DNA of 64,000 bases, from assembly GCF_020687505.1 (NCBI RefSeq), contig NZ_JAJEQT010000001.1. The stretch is one strand, 5' to 3'. Below the pieces are notes generated by a model that saw nothing but the letters and a program-made list of their open reading frames with translations, was not told the DNA's origin and made no database searches. A program made the position numbers and the translations under genes. The DNA is from Coprococcus_C hominis. Its GTDB lineage: Bacteria > Bacillota > Clostridia > Lachnospirales > Lachnospiraceae. Below, one piece after another: positions 1 through 8,725 of the stretch (position 1 is the first letter of the stretch; each line of letters opens with the position of its first letter).

Positions 1-682
1 TCATGGATGCCATATCATAGAGGAACTGATAAAACTCGTCAAAAGCAAGTCTGCGGATCGCATTTTTTAAGACAGCCTGATTCATCGGAAAATGAATGTT
101 CTCATACGCCTCCGATAATTCCATCAGACTGTGCTCTGCCCGTACCTCCTCCGGTACATAATCGCCCATCTGACAAATCAGCTCCCGTGTTGCCATGATG
201 GCTTTCTGGAATGTCTTGTTCGAAAGTCCGCTCGTAAGCGGATAAACCGGCTGCATTTCCTGCTGCATCCCGGCATACACCGGAAGTTTATAATACTCTG
301 CCTGCTCCATGACACGCATGCCATTTTTTACTTTGACCGTTCCAACGAAGATATACGAATCCCCCTTGTGGAACACATTTCTTAAAAATGGCTGGTTAAA
401 CCATGTCATATGCATCGTCATATCGCCATCACTGACGGTCAGGATTGTAAGCTTTAAGCTCCGCACCTGCTTGACGGTCACATAGGAGGTGATCATCGCC
501 CGGATTGCATGCCGCTCGCCAACTGCTGCATCCCGGATACACACCGGTTCCTCGTAGCTTAGATAGTTACGAGGATATGTATGCAGCAGATCATCGATCG
601 TAAAAATGCCAAGCCGCGCAAAGCTTTCTGCCGTTTTCTCTCCAATGCCTTTAATTGTCTGGATACTGTCTTCTTTTCTCAT
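1..682 (-). CDS. recG: ATP-dependent DNA helicase RecG, N-terminal part (runs off window)
   Basis: RecG remodels stalled replication forks and Holliday junctions by pulling on branched DNA. The visible 227 codons begin MRKEDSIQTIKGIGEKTAE and hold the helix-hairpin-helix-like start and the OB-fold wedge domain that splits the fork (around residues 60-150, with the stretch MHMTWFNQPFLRN typical of the family). The helicase motor lies beyond the window start, so Walker motifs cannot be checked. The start is the ATG at 680-682. It follows the fakA-like gene across a 98-nt gap that holds a hairpin at 711-738, so recG may also have its own promoter. The same gene order is known in Bacillus (rpmB, yloU, yloV, then recG further on), which supports the call. 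Confidence 0.93.
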   Translation of the reverse strand, partial: MRKEDSIQTIKGIGEKTAESFARLGIFTIDDLLHTYPRNYLSYEEPVCIRDAAVGERHAIRAMITSYVTVKQVRSLKLTILTVSDGDMTMHMTWFNQPFLRNVFHKGDSYIFVGTVKVKNGMRVMEQAEYYKLPVYAGMQQEMQPVYPLTSGLSNKTFQKAIMATRELICQMGDYVPEEVRAEHSLMELSEAYENIHFPMNQAVLKNAIRRLAFDEFYQFLYDMASM

Positions 683-710
683 ATTTTTCTTTCCATCTTC
701 TACAACAAAA

Positions 711-738
711 TCCTGACAAAACACACGTTCTGTCAGGA
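711..738 (-). terminator. Hairpin after the fakA-like gene
   Basis: TCCTGACA and TGTCAGGA form an 8-bp stem around a 12-nt loop, followed on the minus strand by a short T-rich run (ATTTTGTTG). A second hairpin, GAAATTGT with ACAATTTC at 748-769, lies between it and the gene's stop codon. Either may end or attenuate the upstream operon before recG. The T-run is weak, so termination is probably partial. Confidence 0.55.
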
Positions 739-780
739 TTTATACATGAAATTGTTTTCCGACAATTTCGTTGATTCACT

Positions 781-2448
781 TTATTCCAGAGACAAAATGT
801 AATAGTAGATTGGCTGTCCGCCTGCATGCGCTTCGACTTCAAAGTCCGGATACGCTGCCTGCACAGCTTCTACCAGTGCATTTGCCTTCTCCTCCTCGAC
901 ATCGCTGCCGTAGTAGATGCTCAGAAGCTCGGAATCCTCATCTGCCATCGCACCAATCAGATCCTTTACCACCTCTGTGATATCCTGTCCGACTGCCTGA
1001 ATACCTGCATCGTCGATACCCATATAATCGCCGGTCTTGATCTCCTTGCCATCGATGGAAGTATCACGCACGGCATAGGTAACCTGTCCACTCTTCACTG
1101 CAGTAATCGCATCTTCCATGCCAGCCTGATTTGCCTCGGCAGTTGCTGTCTCATCAAACGAAATGAGCGCACTGATACCCTGTGGAATCGTCTTGGTTGG
1201 AATCACAATCACCTGTTTCTCTTCCTCAATCTCGGCTGCCTGATTGGCTGCTAAGATAATATTCTTGTTATTCGGGAATACAAATACAGTTTCTGCATTT
1301 ACCTTGGAGATTGCATCTAACACATCCTCCGTACTTGGATTCATCGTCTGTCCACCCTCAATGATATGATCGACACCGAGATCCTTGAAGATATCATTCA
1401 AGCCTTCTCCGACGGAAACTGCCACAAACCCAAATGGCTTCTTCGGCTCTTCCTTCGCAGCTTCCTGCTCGGCAGCCTTCTTGCGATCCTGCTCATGAAT
1501 GACCTTTTCTTTATGCTCCTCACGCATATTGTCGACCTTCATGCTTGTAAGGGAACCATACTCCAGACCTTTCTCAAACGCAAGTCCCGGATGATTCGTA
1601 TGCACATGTACCTTCACGATCTCATCATCCGATACAACAACGAGAGAATCACCGATTGAAGTTAAGAACTCCTTGAACTTTGCCTCGATCTCTGCATTGT
1701 ATTCCTTCTCAAGCATAATGATAAACTCTGTACAGTAACCATATTTGATATGGGATGTATCAATCTCTTCCGAAGACATCGTCTGTGCCTTCGCTGCACC
1801 GCCGGATGTCACCGGCTCTTTGATCTCTTCTTTTCCTGTCAGGCCGTTGTATGCACCCGTCAGAAACTCCATCAGTCCCTGTCCGCCAGAATCAACCACG
1901 CCTGCTTCCTTTAATACTGGCAACAGCTCTGGTGTCTGCTTTAACACTTCGTTACCATGATCGAGAATCTCCTGTCCGAGTGTCTCGAAATCCATGTCCA
2001 TCTCAGAAAGCTCCACTGCCTTCTCTGCGACGCCCTTTGCCACAGTCAGGATTGTACCTTCCTTTGGCTTCATAACTGCCTTATATGCCGTCTCTACGGC
2101 ACGTACGAAACCATCTGCAAGTACCGATACTGTAATCTGCTTCTTGCCCTTGATCTCCTTGCAGAAGCCACGCAGAAGCTGGGATAAGATAACACCGGAA
2201 TTTCCTCTTGCTCCACGCAGGGAACCGCTGGAAATCTTCTTGGAAAGCTCATCCATCGATGGGTTCTCCAGTGCACTTACCTCTCTGGCTGCCGCCATGA
2301 TCGTAAGTGACATATTGGAACCTGTATCGCCATCCGGCACCGGGAATACGTTCAATTCGTTGATATAATCTTTATTTCTCTCTAAGTTGTATGCGCCAGC
2401 AATAAATGCTTTCTGTAACAACTGGGCATCAATTACCTTTGTAGCCAC
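781..2448 (-). CDS. fakA: DAK2-domain fatty acid kinase-like protein (FakA/YloV family)
   Basis: This 555-residue protein has the usual length and layout of FakA/YloV. An N-terminal DAK2 (dihydroxyacetone kinase L-type) nucleotide-binding domain carries the metal and ATP motif NVFPVPDGDTGSNM near residue 35 and SGSLRGARGNSGVILSQ near residue 75. A middle linker and a C-terminal DegV-like region follow. The family phosphorylates fatty acids presented by FakB (DegV) proteins to make acyl phosphate for membrane lipid synthesis. No fakB is in this window. The start is a GTG at 2446-2448, 9 nt after AGGAGG. It lies 26 nt after the Asp23 gene, as in many Firmicutes, so the two are probably co-transcribed. 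The substrate is inferred from the family, not seen. Confidence 0.88.
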   Translation of the reverse strand: MATKVIDAQLLQKAFIAGAYNLERNKDYINELNVFPVPDGDTGSNMSLTIMAAAREVSALENPSMDELSKKISSGSLRGARGNSGVILSQLLRGFCKEIKGKKQITVSVLADGFVRAVETAYKAVMKPKEGTILTVAKGVAEKAVELSEMDMDFETLGQEILDHGNEVLKQTPELLPVLKEAGVVDSGGQGLMEFLTGAYNGLTGKEEIKEPVTSGGAAKAQTMSSEEIDTSHIKYGYCTEFIIMLEKEYNAEIEAKFKEFLTSIGDSLVVVSDDEIVKVHVHTNHPGLAFEKGLEYGSLTSMKVDNMREEHKEKVIHEQDRKKAAEQEAAKEEPKKPFGFVAVSVGEGLNDIFKDLGVDHIIEGGQTMNPSTEDVLDAISKVNAETVFVFPNNKNIILAANQAAEIEEEKQVIVIPTKTIPQGISALISFDETATAEANQAGMEDAITAVKSGQVTYAVRDTSIDGKEIKTGDYMGIDDAGIQAVGQDITEVVKDLIGAMADEDSELLSIYYGSDVEEEKANALVEAVQAAYPDFEVEAHAGGQPIYYYILSLE

Positions 2449-2474
2449 TTTGTCTGTCCTCCTGATCTATGTTA

Positions 2475-2834
2475 TTAATCTATCACACGAACGCCCTCAA
2501 CAAAGATGTTGATTGCCTTCACCTTCATACCTGTCATCTCTTCGATGGAATACTGTACGGTACTGATCAGATTGTCACATACCGTCGAAATGCTGACACC
2601 ATATGCCACAATAATGTGAAAATCAATAGACAGCTCATTGTTCTCACCGATGACTACATTGACACCCTTGCTGATACTGTCGCCCTTTAAAAGCTTCGCA
2701 ATACCATCCTTCATGCTGATGGTTGCCATACCAACAATACCGAAGCACTCCAATGCAGCGTGTCCGGCATACTGGGCAATAACTTCATTCTCTATAATGA
2801 TTTCACCGTTTTCATTCGATAAATAACCCTTCAT
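2475..2834 (-). CDS. Asp23/Gls24 family protein (YloU-like)
   Basis: A 119-residue cytosolic Asp23/Gls24 protein, a small alpha/beta family linked in Firmicutes to envelope homeostasis and alkaline stress. The opening GYLSNENGEIIIENEVIAQY and the central run ISKGVNVVIGENNELSIDFH match the family pattern of alternating strands; there is no signal peptide or membrane segment. The ATG at 2832-2834 follows GGAGG (CGGAGGTAAACGC). It is the first gene of a pair with the fakA-like kinase, and this pairing downstream of rpmB is conserved in Firmicutes. The exact molecular role is not known for this branch. Confidence 0.9.
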   Translation of the reverse strand: MKGYLSNENGEIIIENEVIAQYAGHAALECFGIVGMATISMKDGIAKLLKGDSISKGVNVVIGENNELSIDFHIIVAYGVSISTVCDNLISTVQYSIEEMTGMKVKAINIFVEGVRVID

Positions 2835-2981
2835 GCGTTTACCTCCGTTTCCGTAATAAGCCAGACTGATTCCGGCTGTTTAAAGTCATATAGTGACATT
2901 ATACCCTTTTTAACAGGATTTAGCAACTTTTACCTGCTATGCAATTCTATTTATTTGTCATCTCTGCGTATCAACGGACGG

Positions 2982-3053
2982 CAGAGACAAGATGCGCTCT
3001 GCGCATCTTGCTCTGATTAGCGGTCGTCAAATGCACCGCATAAATGCGTGCAT
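2982..3053. repeat. Two intergenic palindromes
   Basis: CAAGATGCG (2988-2996) pairs with CGCATCTTG (3002-3010), and the outer CAGAG/CTCTG (2982-2986, 3011-3015) extends the stem. A second palindrome at 3031-3053 joins ATGCA and CGCAT to ATGCG and TGCAT. They sit between the rpmB terminator and the Asp23 gene. There is no U-tract, so they are not simple terminators. The first stem resembles the palindromes at 44845-44863, which suggests one family of dispersed intergenic repeats. Confidence 0.6.
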
Positions 3054-3073
3054 TTTCCTCGTCGCCATAACAT

Positions 3074-3106
3074 AAAAAAAACAGCATACTGATATGCTGT
3101 TTTTTT
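3074..3106. terminator. rpmB intrinsic terminator
   Basis: The stem ACAGCATA/TATGCTGT with a 4-nt loop is flanked by an A-run on one side and a T-run on the other. It lies 10 nt past the rpmB stop codon and gives a strong U-tract on the minus strand. It isolates rpmB from the Asp23-fakA operon. Confidence 0.88.
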
Positions 3107-3115
3107 ACCATCTGC

Positions 3116-3301
3116 TTAGGCTCTCTCAACCTTACCAGACTTCAAGCACTGTGTGCAAACATAAATCTTCTTAGGAGTACCGTTAACTACTGCCTTCACA
3201 GACTTGATGTTTGATTTCCACATTCTGTTTGATCTTCTATGAGAATGGCTCACATTGTTACCGAAATGAGCTCCTTTTTCACAAATACTACACTTTGCCA
3301 C
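3116..3301 (-). CDS. rpmB: Large ribosomal subunit protein bL28
   Basis: A 61-residue bL28, a structural protein of the 50S subunit. The sequence has the family core HFGNNVSHSHRRSNRMW and two CxxC pairs (CSIC near the N terminus, CTQC near the C terminus), so this is the zinc-binding C+ form. The start is a GTG at 3299-3301 (VAKCSIC), chosen because AAGGAGG lies 8 nt upstream; an upstream GTG in frame at 3308-3310 overlaps that ribosome binding site. It is a single-gene unit with its own promoter (3373-3401) and terminator (3074-3106). The zinc-binding form links it to cellular zinc status, as do the Znu genes later in the window. Confidence 0.97.
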   Translation of the reverse strand: MAKCSICEKGAHFGNNVSHSHRRSNRMWKSNIKSVKAVVNGTPKKIYVCTQCLKSGKVERA

Positions 3302-3372
3302 CGTTAGCACCTCCTTGACAAATATTAAGCCCTGCCTGCATATTTCTTCTTTGCGGGCTCACAACATAGGCT

Positions 3373-3401
3373 ATTTTACCAAATAACTTTTCAATATGCA
3401 A
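3373..3401 (-). promoter_or_regulatory. Likely rpmB promoter
   Basis: On the minus strand TTGCAT (-35) and TAAAAT (-10) are separated by 17 nt, in an AT-rich stretch about 70 nt upstream of the rpmB start. The match to the housekeeping sigma consensus is good (5/6 at -35 and 5/6 at -10). Confidence 0.65.
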
Positions 3402-3450
3402 GAAAAATTTTCATATTTTTTGATTTTTTTTAAAATTTTTCTATTTCACC

Positions 3451-5592
3451 CTATTTTATCATAGATAACTGTATCCGATGCTTGTCCAGATCGACACTCA
3501 TTACCGTCACATCCACGATATCTCCAACTGAAACGACCTCCAGCGGATGCTTGATGTATTTGTCTGACATCCGGGAAATATGCACGAGTCCATCCTGATG
3601 CACACCGATATCGACAAACGCACCAAAGTCGATCACATTCCGCACCGTTCCTTTCAGCTCCATACCCGGTTTTAAATCTTTCATCTCCAGTACATCGCTT
3701 CGAAGGATCGGCTTTGGCATCTCCTCTCGCGGATCTCTGCCCGGCTTCTCCAGTTCCTTCACGATATCGACAAGCGTCGGTTCACCGATTCCAAGCTCTT
3801 CCGCAAGCTTCTTCGTATCCTTTGTTTTCTTGCTGATGCCTTTCATGCCGCCATGCTTGATATCATCCTCGGAAACACCGATTTTCTCCATCAAAGCCTT
3901 GGTTGCCTCGTAGCTTTCCGGATGAACGCTTGTCGCATCCAGTGCTTCGCTTCCGCCATGGATACGCAGGAAACCAGCACACTGCTCGTATGCCTTTGGT
4001 CCAAGCTTCGGCACCTTCAAAAGCTCCTTACGGTTCTTGAAGCTGCCATTTGTCTCGCGGTATGACACGATTGATTTTGCCAGTGTCTTATTGATACCGG
4101 ACACATACGAAAGCAATGCCGGACTGGCTGTATTCAAATCAATTCCGACTGAGTTTACACAATCTTCCACAACATTGTTAAGGGCATTGCCAAGATTCTT
4201 CTGGTTCATGTCATGCTGGTACTGTCCGACACCGATGGATTTCGGATCGATCTTCACTAGCTCTGCGAGCGGATCCTGAATTCTTCTTGCAATACTTGCC
4301 GCACTTCTCTGCCACTCATCGAAATCCGGGAATTCCTCGGTTGCCTCCTTGCTTGCAGAATAAATCGATGCGCCCGCCTCATCCGTGATGACATATTTTA
4401 AGTCCACGTTCAGTTCCTTCATCAGCTCGACGATCATCGCTTCCGACTCCCGGCTTGCGGTACCATTTCCGAGAGAAATAAGTGTCACATGATATTTTGC
4501 GATCAGCTTCTTCAACACCTGCTTCGCCGCATCATAGTTTTTCTGTCCCTTTGTCGGGTAGATAATGACGGTATCAAGCACTTTTCCGGTCTCATCGACA
4601 ACTGCCAGCTTGCTTCCGTGTGCAAATCCCGGATCCCAGCCAAGTACAACCTGTCCGGAGATTGGCGGCTGCATCAGAAGCTGATGGAGGTTCTTACCGA
4701 ATACGCCGATGGCGCCCTCCTCTGCCTTCTCCGTCAGTTCATTCCGTATTTCACGCTCGATGGAAGGCGCGATCAGACGGTCATAACTGTCTGTAATTGC
4801 CTCATAAAGATAGCTTGCACTATCATGCTTCATATTTCCGATAATCTGCTTTACAAGCCAGAGTAAAATTTCCTGTCTTGGTGCCTCGATCTTCACTGTC
4901 AGAAATTTCTCTGCCTCGCCACGATTGATTGCTAAAATCCGGTGTCCAACCAGCTTTTTGATTGGCTCTGAGAAATCATAATACATCTCATAGACCGAAT
5001 CTGCTTCCTCGTCCTTCGCCTTTGCTACAAGGCTTCCGCTCTCCTTTGTCATCGCACGAAGCTTCGTCCGGTAATCCGCATCATCCGCATACACTTCTGC
5101 GAGAATATCCTTGGCTCCGTCGATGGCATCCTGTACGCTTTCCACGCCTTTTTCTGCATCAACAAAAGCGGTTGCCTCTTCCTCGATCGTCCTTGTTGTT
5201 GCCTGTGCACGTAAGATCTCTGCAAGTGGTTCCAAGCCCTTCTCCTTGGCGATTGTCGCTCTTGTCCGACGCTTTGGACGGTATGGACGGTACAGATCCT
5301 CCAATGCTACCATCGTCATTACTGCTTCGATCTGTTTCTTTAATTCGTCTGTCAGCTTGCCCTGCTCCTCGATCGTTGCAAGTACGGACGCTTTCTTCTC
5401 CTCTAAGTTCCGCAGATACACAAGACGCTCAGACAGCGCACGTAACTGCTCATCATTTAAGGAGCCGGTCACTTCCTTCCGGTATCTTGCGATAAATGGA
5501 ATCGTTGCACCCTCGTCGATCAGTTCAACCGACTTTTCTACCTGACCTTTTTTAATCTGCAATTCATCTGCGATTACCTGTAATATATCCAT
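3451..5592 (-). CDS. tex: Tex family RNA-binding transcription accessory protein
   Basis: A 713-residue Tex homologue. Domains in order: N-terminal helical Tex region (from MDILQVIADELQIKKGQVEK, with the family stretch IPFIARYRKEVTGSLNDEQL), YqgF-like RNase H fold (VLGWDPGFAHGSKLAVVD, about residues 315-335), helix-hairpin-helix region (VGIDLNTASPALLSYVSGI, about 490-560) and a C-terminal S1 RNA-binding domain (GMELKGTVRNVIDFGAFVDI, about 635-710). Tex binds nucleic acid and affects transcription and, in Firmicutes, ribosome rescue; the exact role here is open. Length is normal. It starts 13 nt after the radical SAM gene, so it may be the last gene of that run. Confidence 0.95.
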   Translation of the reverse strand: MDILQVIADELQIKKGQVEKSVELIDEGATIPFIARYRKEVTGSLNDEQLRALSERLVYLRNLEEKKASVLATIEEQGKLTDELKKQIEAVMTMVALEDLYRPYRPKRRTRATIAKEKGLEPLAEILRAQATTRTIEEEATAFVDAEKGVESVQDAIDGAKDILAEVYADDADYRTKLRAMTKESGSLVAKAKDEEADSVYEMYYDFSEPIKKLVGHRILAINRGEAEKFLTVKIEAPRQEILLWLVKQIIGNMKHDSASYLYEAITDSYDRLIAPSIEREIRNELTEKAEEGAIGVFGKNLHQLLMQPPISGQVVLGWDPGFAHGSKLAVVDETGKVLDTVIIYPTKGQKNYDAAKQVLKKLIAKYHVTLISLGNGTASRESEAMIVELMKELNVDLKYVITDEAGASIYSASKEATEEFPDFDEWQRSAASIARRIQDPLAELVKIDPKSIGVGQYQHDMNQKNLGNALNNVVEDCVNSVGIDLNTASPALLSYVSGINKTLAKSIVSYRETNGSFKNRKELLKVPKLGPKAYEQCAGFLRIHGGSEALDATSVHPESYEATKALMEKIGVSEDDIKHGGMKGISKKTKDTKKLAEELGIGEPTLVDIVKELEKPGRDPREEMPKPILRSDVLEMKDLKPGMELKGTVRNVIDFGAFVDIGVHQDGLVHISRMSDKYIKHPLEVVSVGDIVDVTVMSVDLDKHRIQLSMIK

Positions 5593-5605
5593 GTTGTCTC
5601 TCCTG

Positions 5606-6547
5606 TTATTCCTTATAAAATTCCGGGATGAAGCTTTCTTTTGCCACTTCCCCTTCCTGATAAAACGCCTGCTCCACGCCTAAGTTCACTGCATAATCAA
5701 GCAGTTTGCGGTACGATTTCCGGCGAACTTTATCTGCAAGCTCCGGGAACCTTACCCCGATATCACCAACCGGTGTGTACTGGCTCATCATACTGATATA
5801 GATCCGGTTTCCATACGTCTCGTAAAGATATCGTATAATCTTCTCTGCTTCTAACAGATGCTTTGGCAGTAACATATGCCGTACGATCACGCCACGTCTT
5901 ATATACGCATCCTCCACATCAAGGACGACCTCACCACACTGGCGCACCATCTCCGCAATCGCAGCCTTCGCCACCACCGGATAGTCCGGTGCGTGGGAAT
6001 ACTTCGCCGCCGTATCCACATCCATATATTTCATATCCGGCAGATAAACATCCACCAATCCATCTAACATACGCAGAGCTTCCACCCGGACATAACTGCT
6101 TGTGTTATAGATAAATGGCAGGGAAAATCCTTGGTCCTTCGCCTGTCGGATTGCCTGTGCCACCTGCGGGATAAAATGATCCGCAGTGACCAGATTGATA
6201 TTCGCCGCGCCCTGTGCTTCTAAATCACGAAATATCTGCACAAGCGCTTCCACTGTGATCTGCCTGCCGGTGCCGCCATCCGAGATTGCGTAATTCTGGC
6301 AATACACGCAGTGAAGCGGACACCCGGTGAAAAAAACCGCCCCGGAGCCTTTCTCTCCGGAAATACACGGTTCCTCCCACATATGCAGAGCAGCCCGTCC
6401 GATCCGCATGGCAGCGGTCTCTCCACAGACACCGATCTCGCCGTCCGCACGGTTTTTCTTACAATCCCGCGGGCAAAGCGTACAGGCTGACTGCTCTGTA
6501 TCTTCTATCTTATTCTTTCTCTGACTATTCTCTGTATTATCTATCAT
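5606..6547 (-). CDS. Radical SAM protein, PflX-like (COG1313 type)
   Basis: A 313-residue radical SAM enzyme. The cluster-binding motif is CPLHCVYC (Cys76, 80, 83). An extra N-terminal Cys set (C22, C25, C29, C41) marks the branch annotated as putative pyruvate-formate-lyase-activating-like proteins. Whether it activates a glycyl radical enzyme is not known, and no such enzyme lies nearby. The gene overlaps the end of the EamA transporter gene by 11 nt; no strong ribosome binding site precedes the ATG, so translation is probably coupled. Assignment to the superfamily is sure; substrate is not. Confidence 0.88.
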   Translation of the reverse strand: MIDNTENSQRKNKIEDTEQSACTLCPRDCKKNRADGEIGVCGETAAMRIGRAALHMWEEPCISGEKGSGAVFFTGCPLHCVYCQNYAISDGGTGRQITVEALVQIFRDLEAQGAANINLVTADHFIPQVAQAIRQAKDQGFSLPFIYNTSSYVRVEALRMLDGLVDVYLPDMKYMDVDTAAKYSHAPDYPVVAKAAIAEMVRQCGEVVLDVEDAYIRRGVIVRHMLLPKHLLEAEKIIRYLYETYGNRIYISMMSQYTPVGDIGVRFPELADKVRRKSYRKLLDYAVNLGVEQAFYQEGEVAKESFIPEFYKE

Positions 6548-7442
6548 TTAACTCATGTTCCCTGTGAATTTCCTGTCTGTGCGGCCGTTCAATCGTGATA
6601 TACCACTTCACCACAGACGTTCCGATGATCACCACATATCCGATCACGCTCAGGTAATCCGGGATCTGATCTAAGAACAGGAATCCCCATAATGCCGTAA
6701 AAAGCACAATAGAGAAATCATACACCGAGATTTCCCTTGCCGGTGCATACGAATACGCCTTCGTGATGAAGATCTGGCCTCCTGCAGCCGAAATTCCCGT
6801 ACAGATCAGAAACAGCCATTGAAGCCCGCTCATCGGCTGATATTGGAACACGAAAAAAGGCAATGTCACTGCACAGGAAAAGGCGGAGAAGAACAATACG
6901 ATAATCATACTATTTTCTCCGCGTTGTCCAAGCTTTCTGACAAACGTATACGCAAAACCGGCGCCAAATCCGCCGAGTGCCCCGATCAGAGCCGGCACTG
7001 TCTCCATGCTCATCGTCGGCTTCACAACAAGCAGCATTCCGACGAATGCTGCAATTACGGTCACCCAGTCCAGCTTACCCGCAACCTCCTTCAACACGAA
7101 GAACGAGCAGATAATCGCAAAAAACGGTGACAGCTTATTGAGCATGGAAGCATCTGATATAGAAATATGATCGACCGCATAAAAATTACAGATCAATCCA
7201 CACGTACCACCGATGGCTCGGCAAAGCAGATACTTCAGATTGCCCTTTCCGATCTGAAACGGCTGATGCGCCTTTACCAGTGCGGCAATTGCGATAAGCA
7301 TCGCAACCAGATTCCGGAAGAAGCATTTCTGCATCGTCGGCACATCTCCGGCTAGCCGGATAAATAAGCTCATAAGAGAAAAGCAAAATGCAGATAACAA
7401 AATACATACGATTCCCTTTTTACTTTTTTCCACGTCTCTCAC
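6537..7442 (-). CDS. EamA/DMT family membrane transporter
   Basis: A 301-residue protein with about ten hydrophobic helices in two EamA repeats (first around residues 8-140, second 150-285). The motifs LSAFCFSLMSLFIRLAGDVP and the mid-repeat NKLSPFFAIICSFFVLKE are typical of drug/metabolite exporters of this fold. It probably exports a small metabolite through the cytoplasmic membrane. It lies 24 nt downstream of thiI and overlaps the radical SAM gene. The substrate cannot be read from the sequence. Confidence 0.88.
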   Translation of the reverse strand: MRDVEKSKKGIVCILLSAFCFSLMSLFIRLAGDVPTMQKCFFRNLVAMLIAIAALVKAHQPFQIGKGNLKYLLCRAIGGTCGLICNFYAVDHISISDASMLNKLSPFFAIICSFFVLKEVAGKLDWVTVIAAFVGMLLVVKPTMSMETVPALIGALGGFGAGFAYTFVRKLGQRGENSMIIVLFFSAFSCAVTLPFFVFQYQPMSGLQWLFLICTGISAAGGQIFITKAYSYAPAREISVYDFSIVLFTALWGFLFLDQIPDYLSVIGYVVIIGTSVVKWYITIERPHRQEIHREHELNDR

Positions 7443-7466
7443 TTCCTGCCTGATTTATCCTGTTTA

Positions 7467-8648
7467 TTAACGACAATATACAATTTCGACGTCTTCGACT
7501 GCCTTCGCGATCAGAGGCTCAATCTTACCGACAAGTGCCTTCTCTGATTCTAAGATCTGCTCCATCTTCGGCTTTGTCACCGGATGCTGTGCTACAAATG
7601 TTGTACAGCAGTCTTCATATGGAAGAATGGACGTCTCATACGTTCCGATCTTCTCTGAGATATCAATGATCTCCTGCTTATCCATACCGATACATGGACG
7701 GAATACCGGAAGCTTATCGATTGCGCTGTCGATGACGAGCAGACTCTGTGTCGTCTGGCTCGATACCTGTCCGATACTCTCTCCGGTGATCAGGCACTGG
7801 CAGTCTTCTTTTAGTGCGATCTCCTGCGCGATCTGATACATGATCCGCTTCATGATGATCGTCAGTTCATCATGCGGACAATTGTCATAGATGGCAAGCT
7901 GCACATCGGTAAACGGCACCACATGAAGTTTGATCACACCTGAATACTTCGACACAATCTTCGCAAGATCGATAACCTTCGTCCGCGCCTGCTCGCTTGT
8001 GAATGGTGGTGCATGGAAATACACTGCCTCAATCTCCACACCACGCTTCGCGATCATATATGCCGCAACCGGGCTGTCGATACCGCCAGACAAAAGCGTC
8101 ATACCCTTACCATTCGTGCCGACCGGAAGTCCACCCGGTCCCGGAATGATCTGGGAATAAATATAGGTGACATTTCGCACTTCCACGTTGATGAATACAT
8201 CCGGTTTATGAATGTCGACCGTCATATCTGGATAGGCATCCAGCAGATCGGCTCCAAGATCACAGTTTAACTCCATCGAAGTCTTTGGAAATGTCTTATT
8301 ATTTCTTCTTGCATTTACCTTGAATGTAAAATGCTTATCGTTATATTCTTCTGCCACATGCGCAACGACTGCCTTGGAGATTGCCTCGTAGCTCAACTCC
8401 TCCACAACCTTGACCGGGCACACACCGACGATACCGAAGATCGTTGTGAGTACCTTCATGACATCCTCGTAATCGTAATCCGAGAACGCCTCGACGAAAA
8501 TACGTCCGTATTCCCGGCGTACCTCAAACTTGCCCAGTGGCTTTAAGCGTGCACGCATACGCTTGCACATAATTTCCTCGAAGACGTAACGATTCTTTCC
8601 TTTCGTTCCGATCTCCGCATATTTGATCAAAAACATCTTATACTGCAT
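7467..8648 (-). CDS. thiI: tRNA 4-thiouridine synthetase ThiI
   Basis: ThiI makes 4-thiouridine at position 8 of tRNA and can pass sulfur to thiamine synthesis. Domains: N-terminal ferredoxin-like region, THUMP domain (about 60-165), and a PP-loop ATP pyrophosphatase domain with SGGIDSPVAAYM near residue 185. There is no C-terminal rhodanese, as in Bacillus ThiI, so sulfur must come directly from the partner cysteine desulfurase encoded immediately upstream. The start chosen is ATG at 8646-8648 (MQYKMFLIKYAEIG), 6 nt after GAGG; an ATG 12 nt further upstream is too close to its own possible ribosome binding site. 393 residues, normal length. Confidence 0.95.
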   Translation of the reverse strand: MQYKMFLIKYAEIGTKGKNRYVFEEIMCKRMRARLKPLGKFEVRREYGRIFVEAFSDYDYEDVMKVLTTIFGIVGVCPVKVVEELSYEAISKAVVAHVAEEYNDKHFTFKVNARRNNKTFPKTSMELNCDLGADLLDAYPDMTVDIHKPDVFINVEVRNVTYIYSQIIPGPGGLPVGTNGKGMTLLSGGIDSPVAAYMIAKRGVEIEAVYFHAPPFTSEQARTKVIDLAKIVSKYSGVIKLHVVPFTDVQLAIYDNCPHDELTIIMKRIMYQIAQEIALKEDCQCLITGESIGQVSSQTTQSLLVIDSAIDKLPVFRPCIGMDKQEIIDISEKIGTYETSILPYEDCCTTFVAQHPVTKPKMEQILESEKALVGKIEPLIAKAVEDVEIVYCR

Positions 8649-8725
8649 CGTAATCCTCATTTCCTACTACCATAGTTGTTTTATTTTCATCGTTTCACTA
8701 TAACAGAAATAACGAGGAATAGCAA

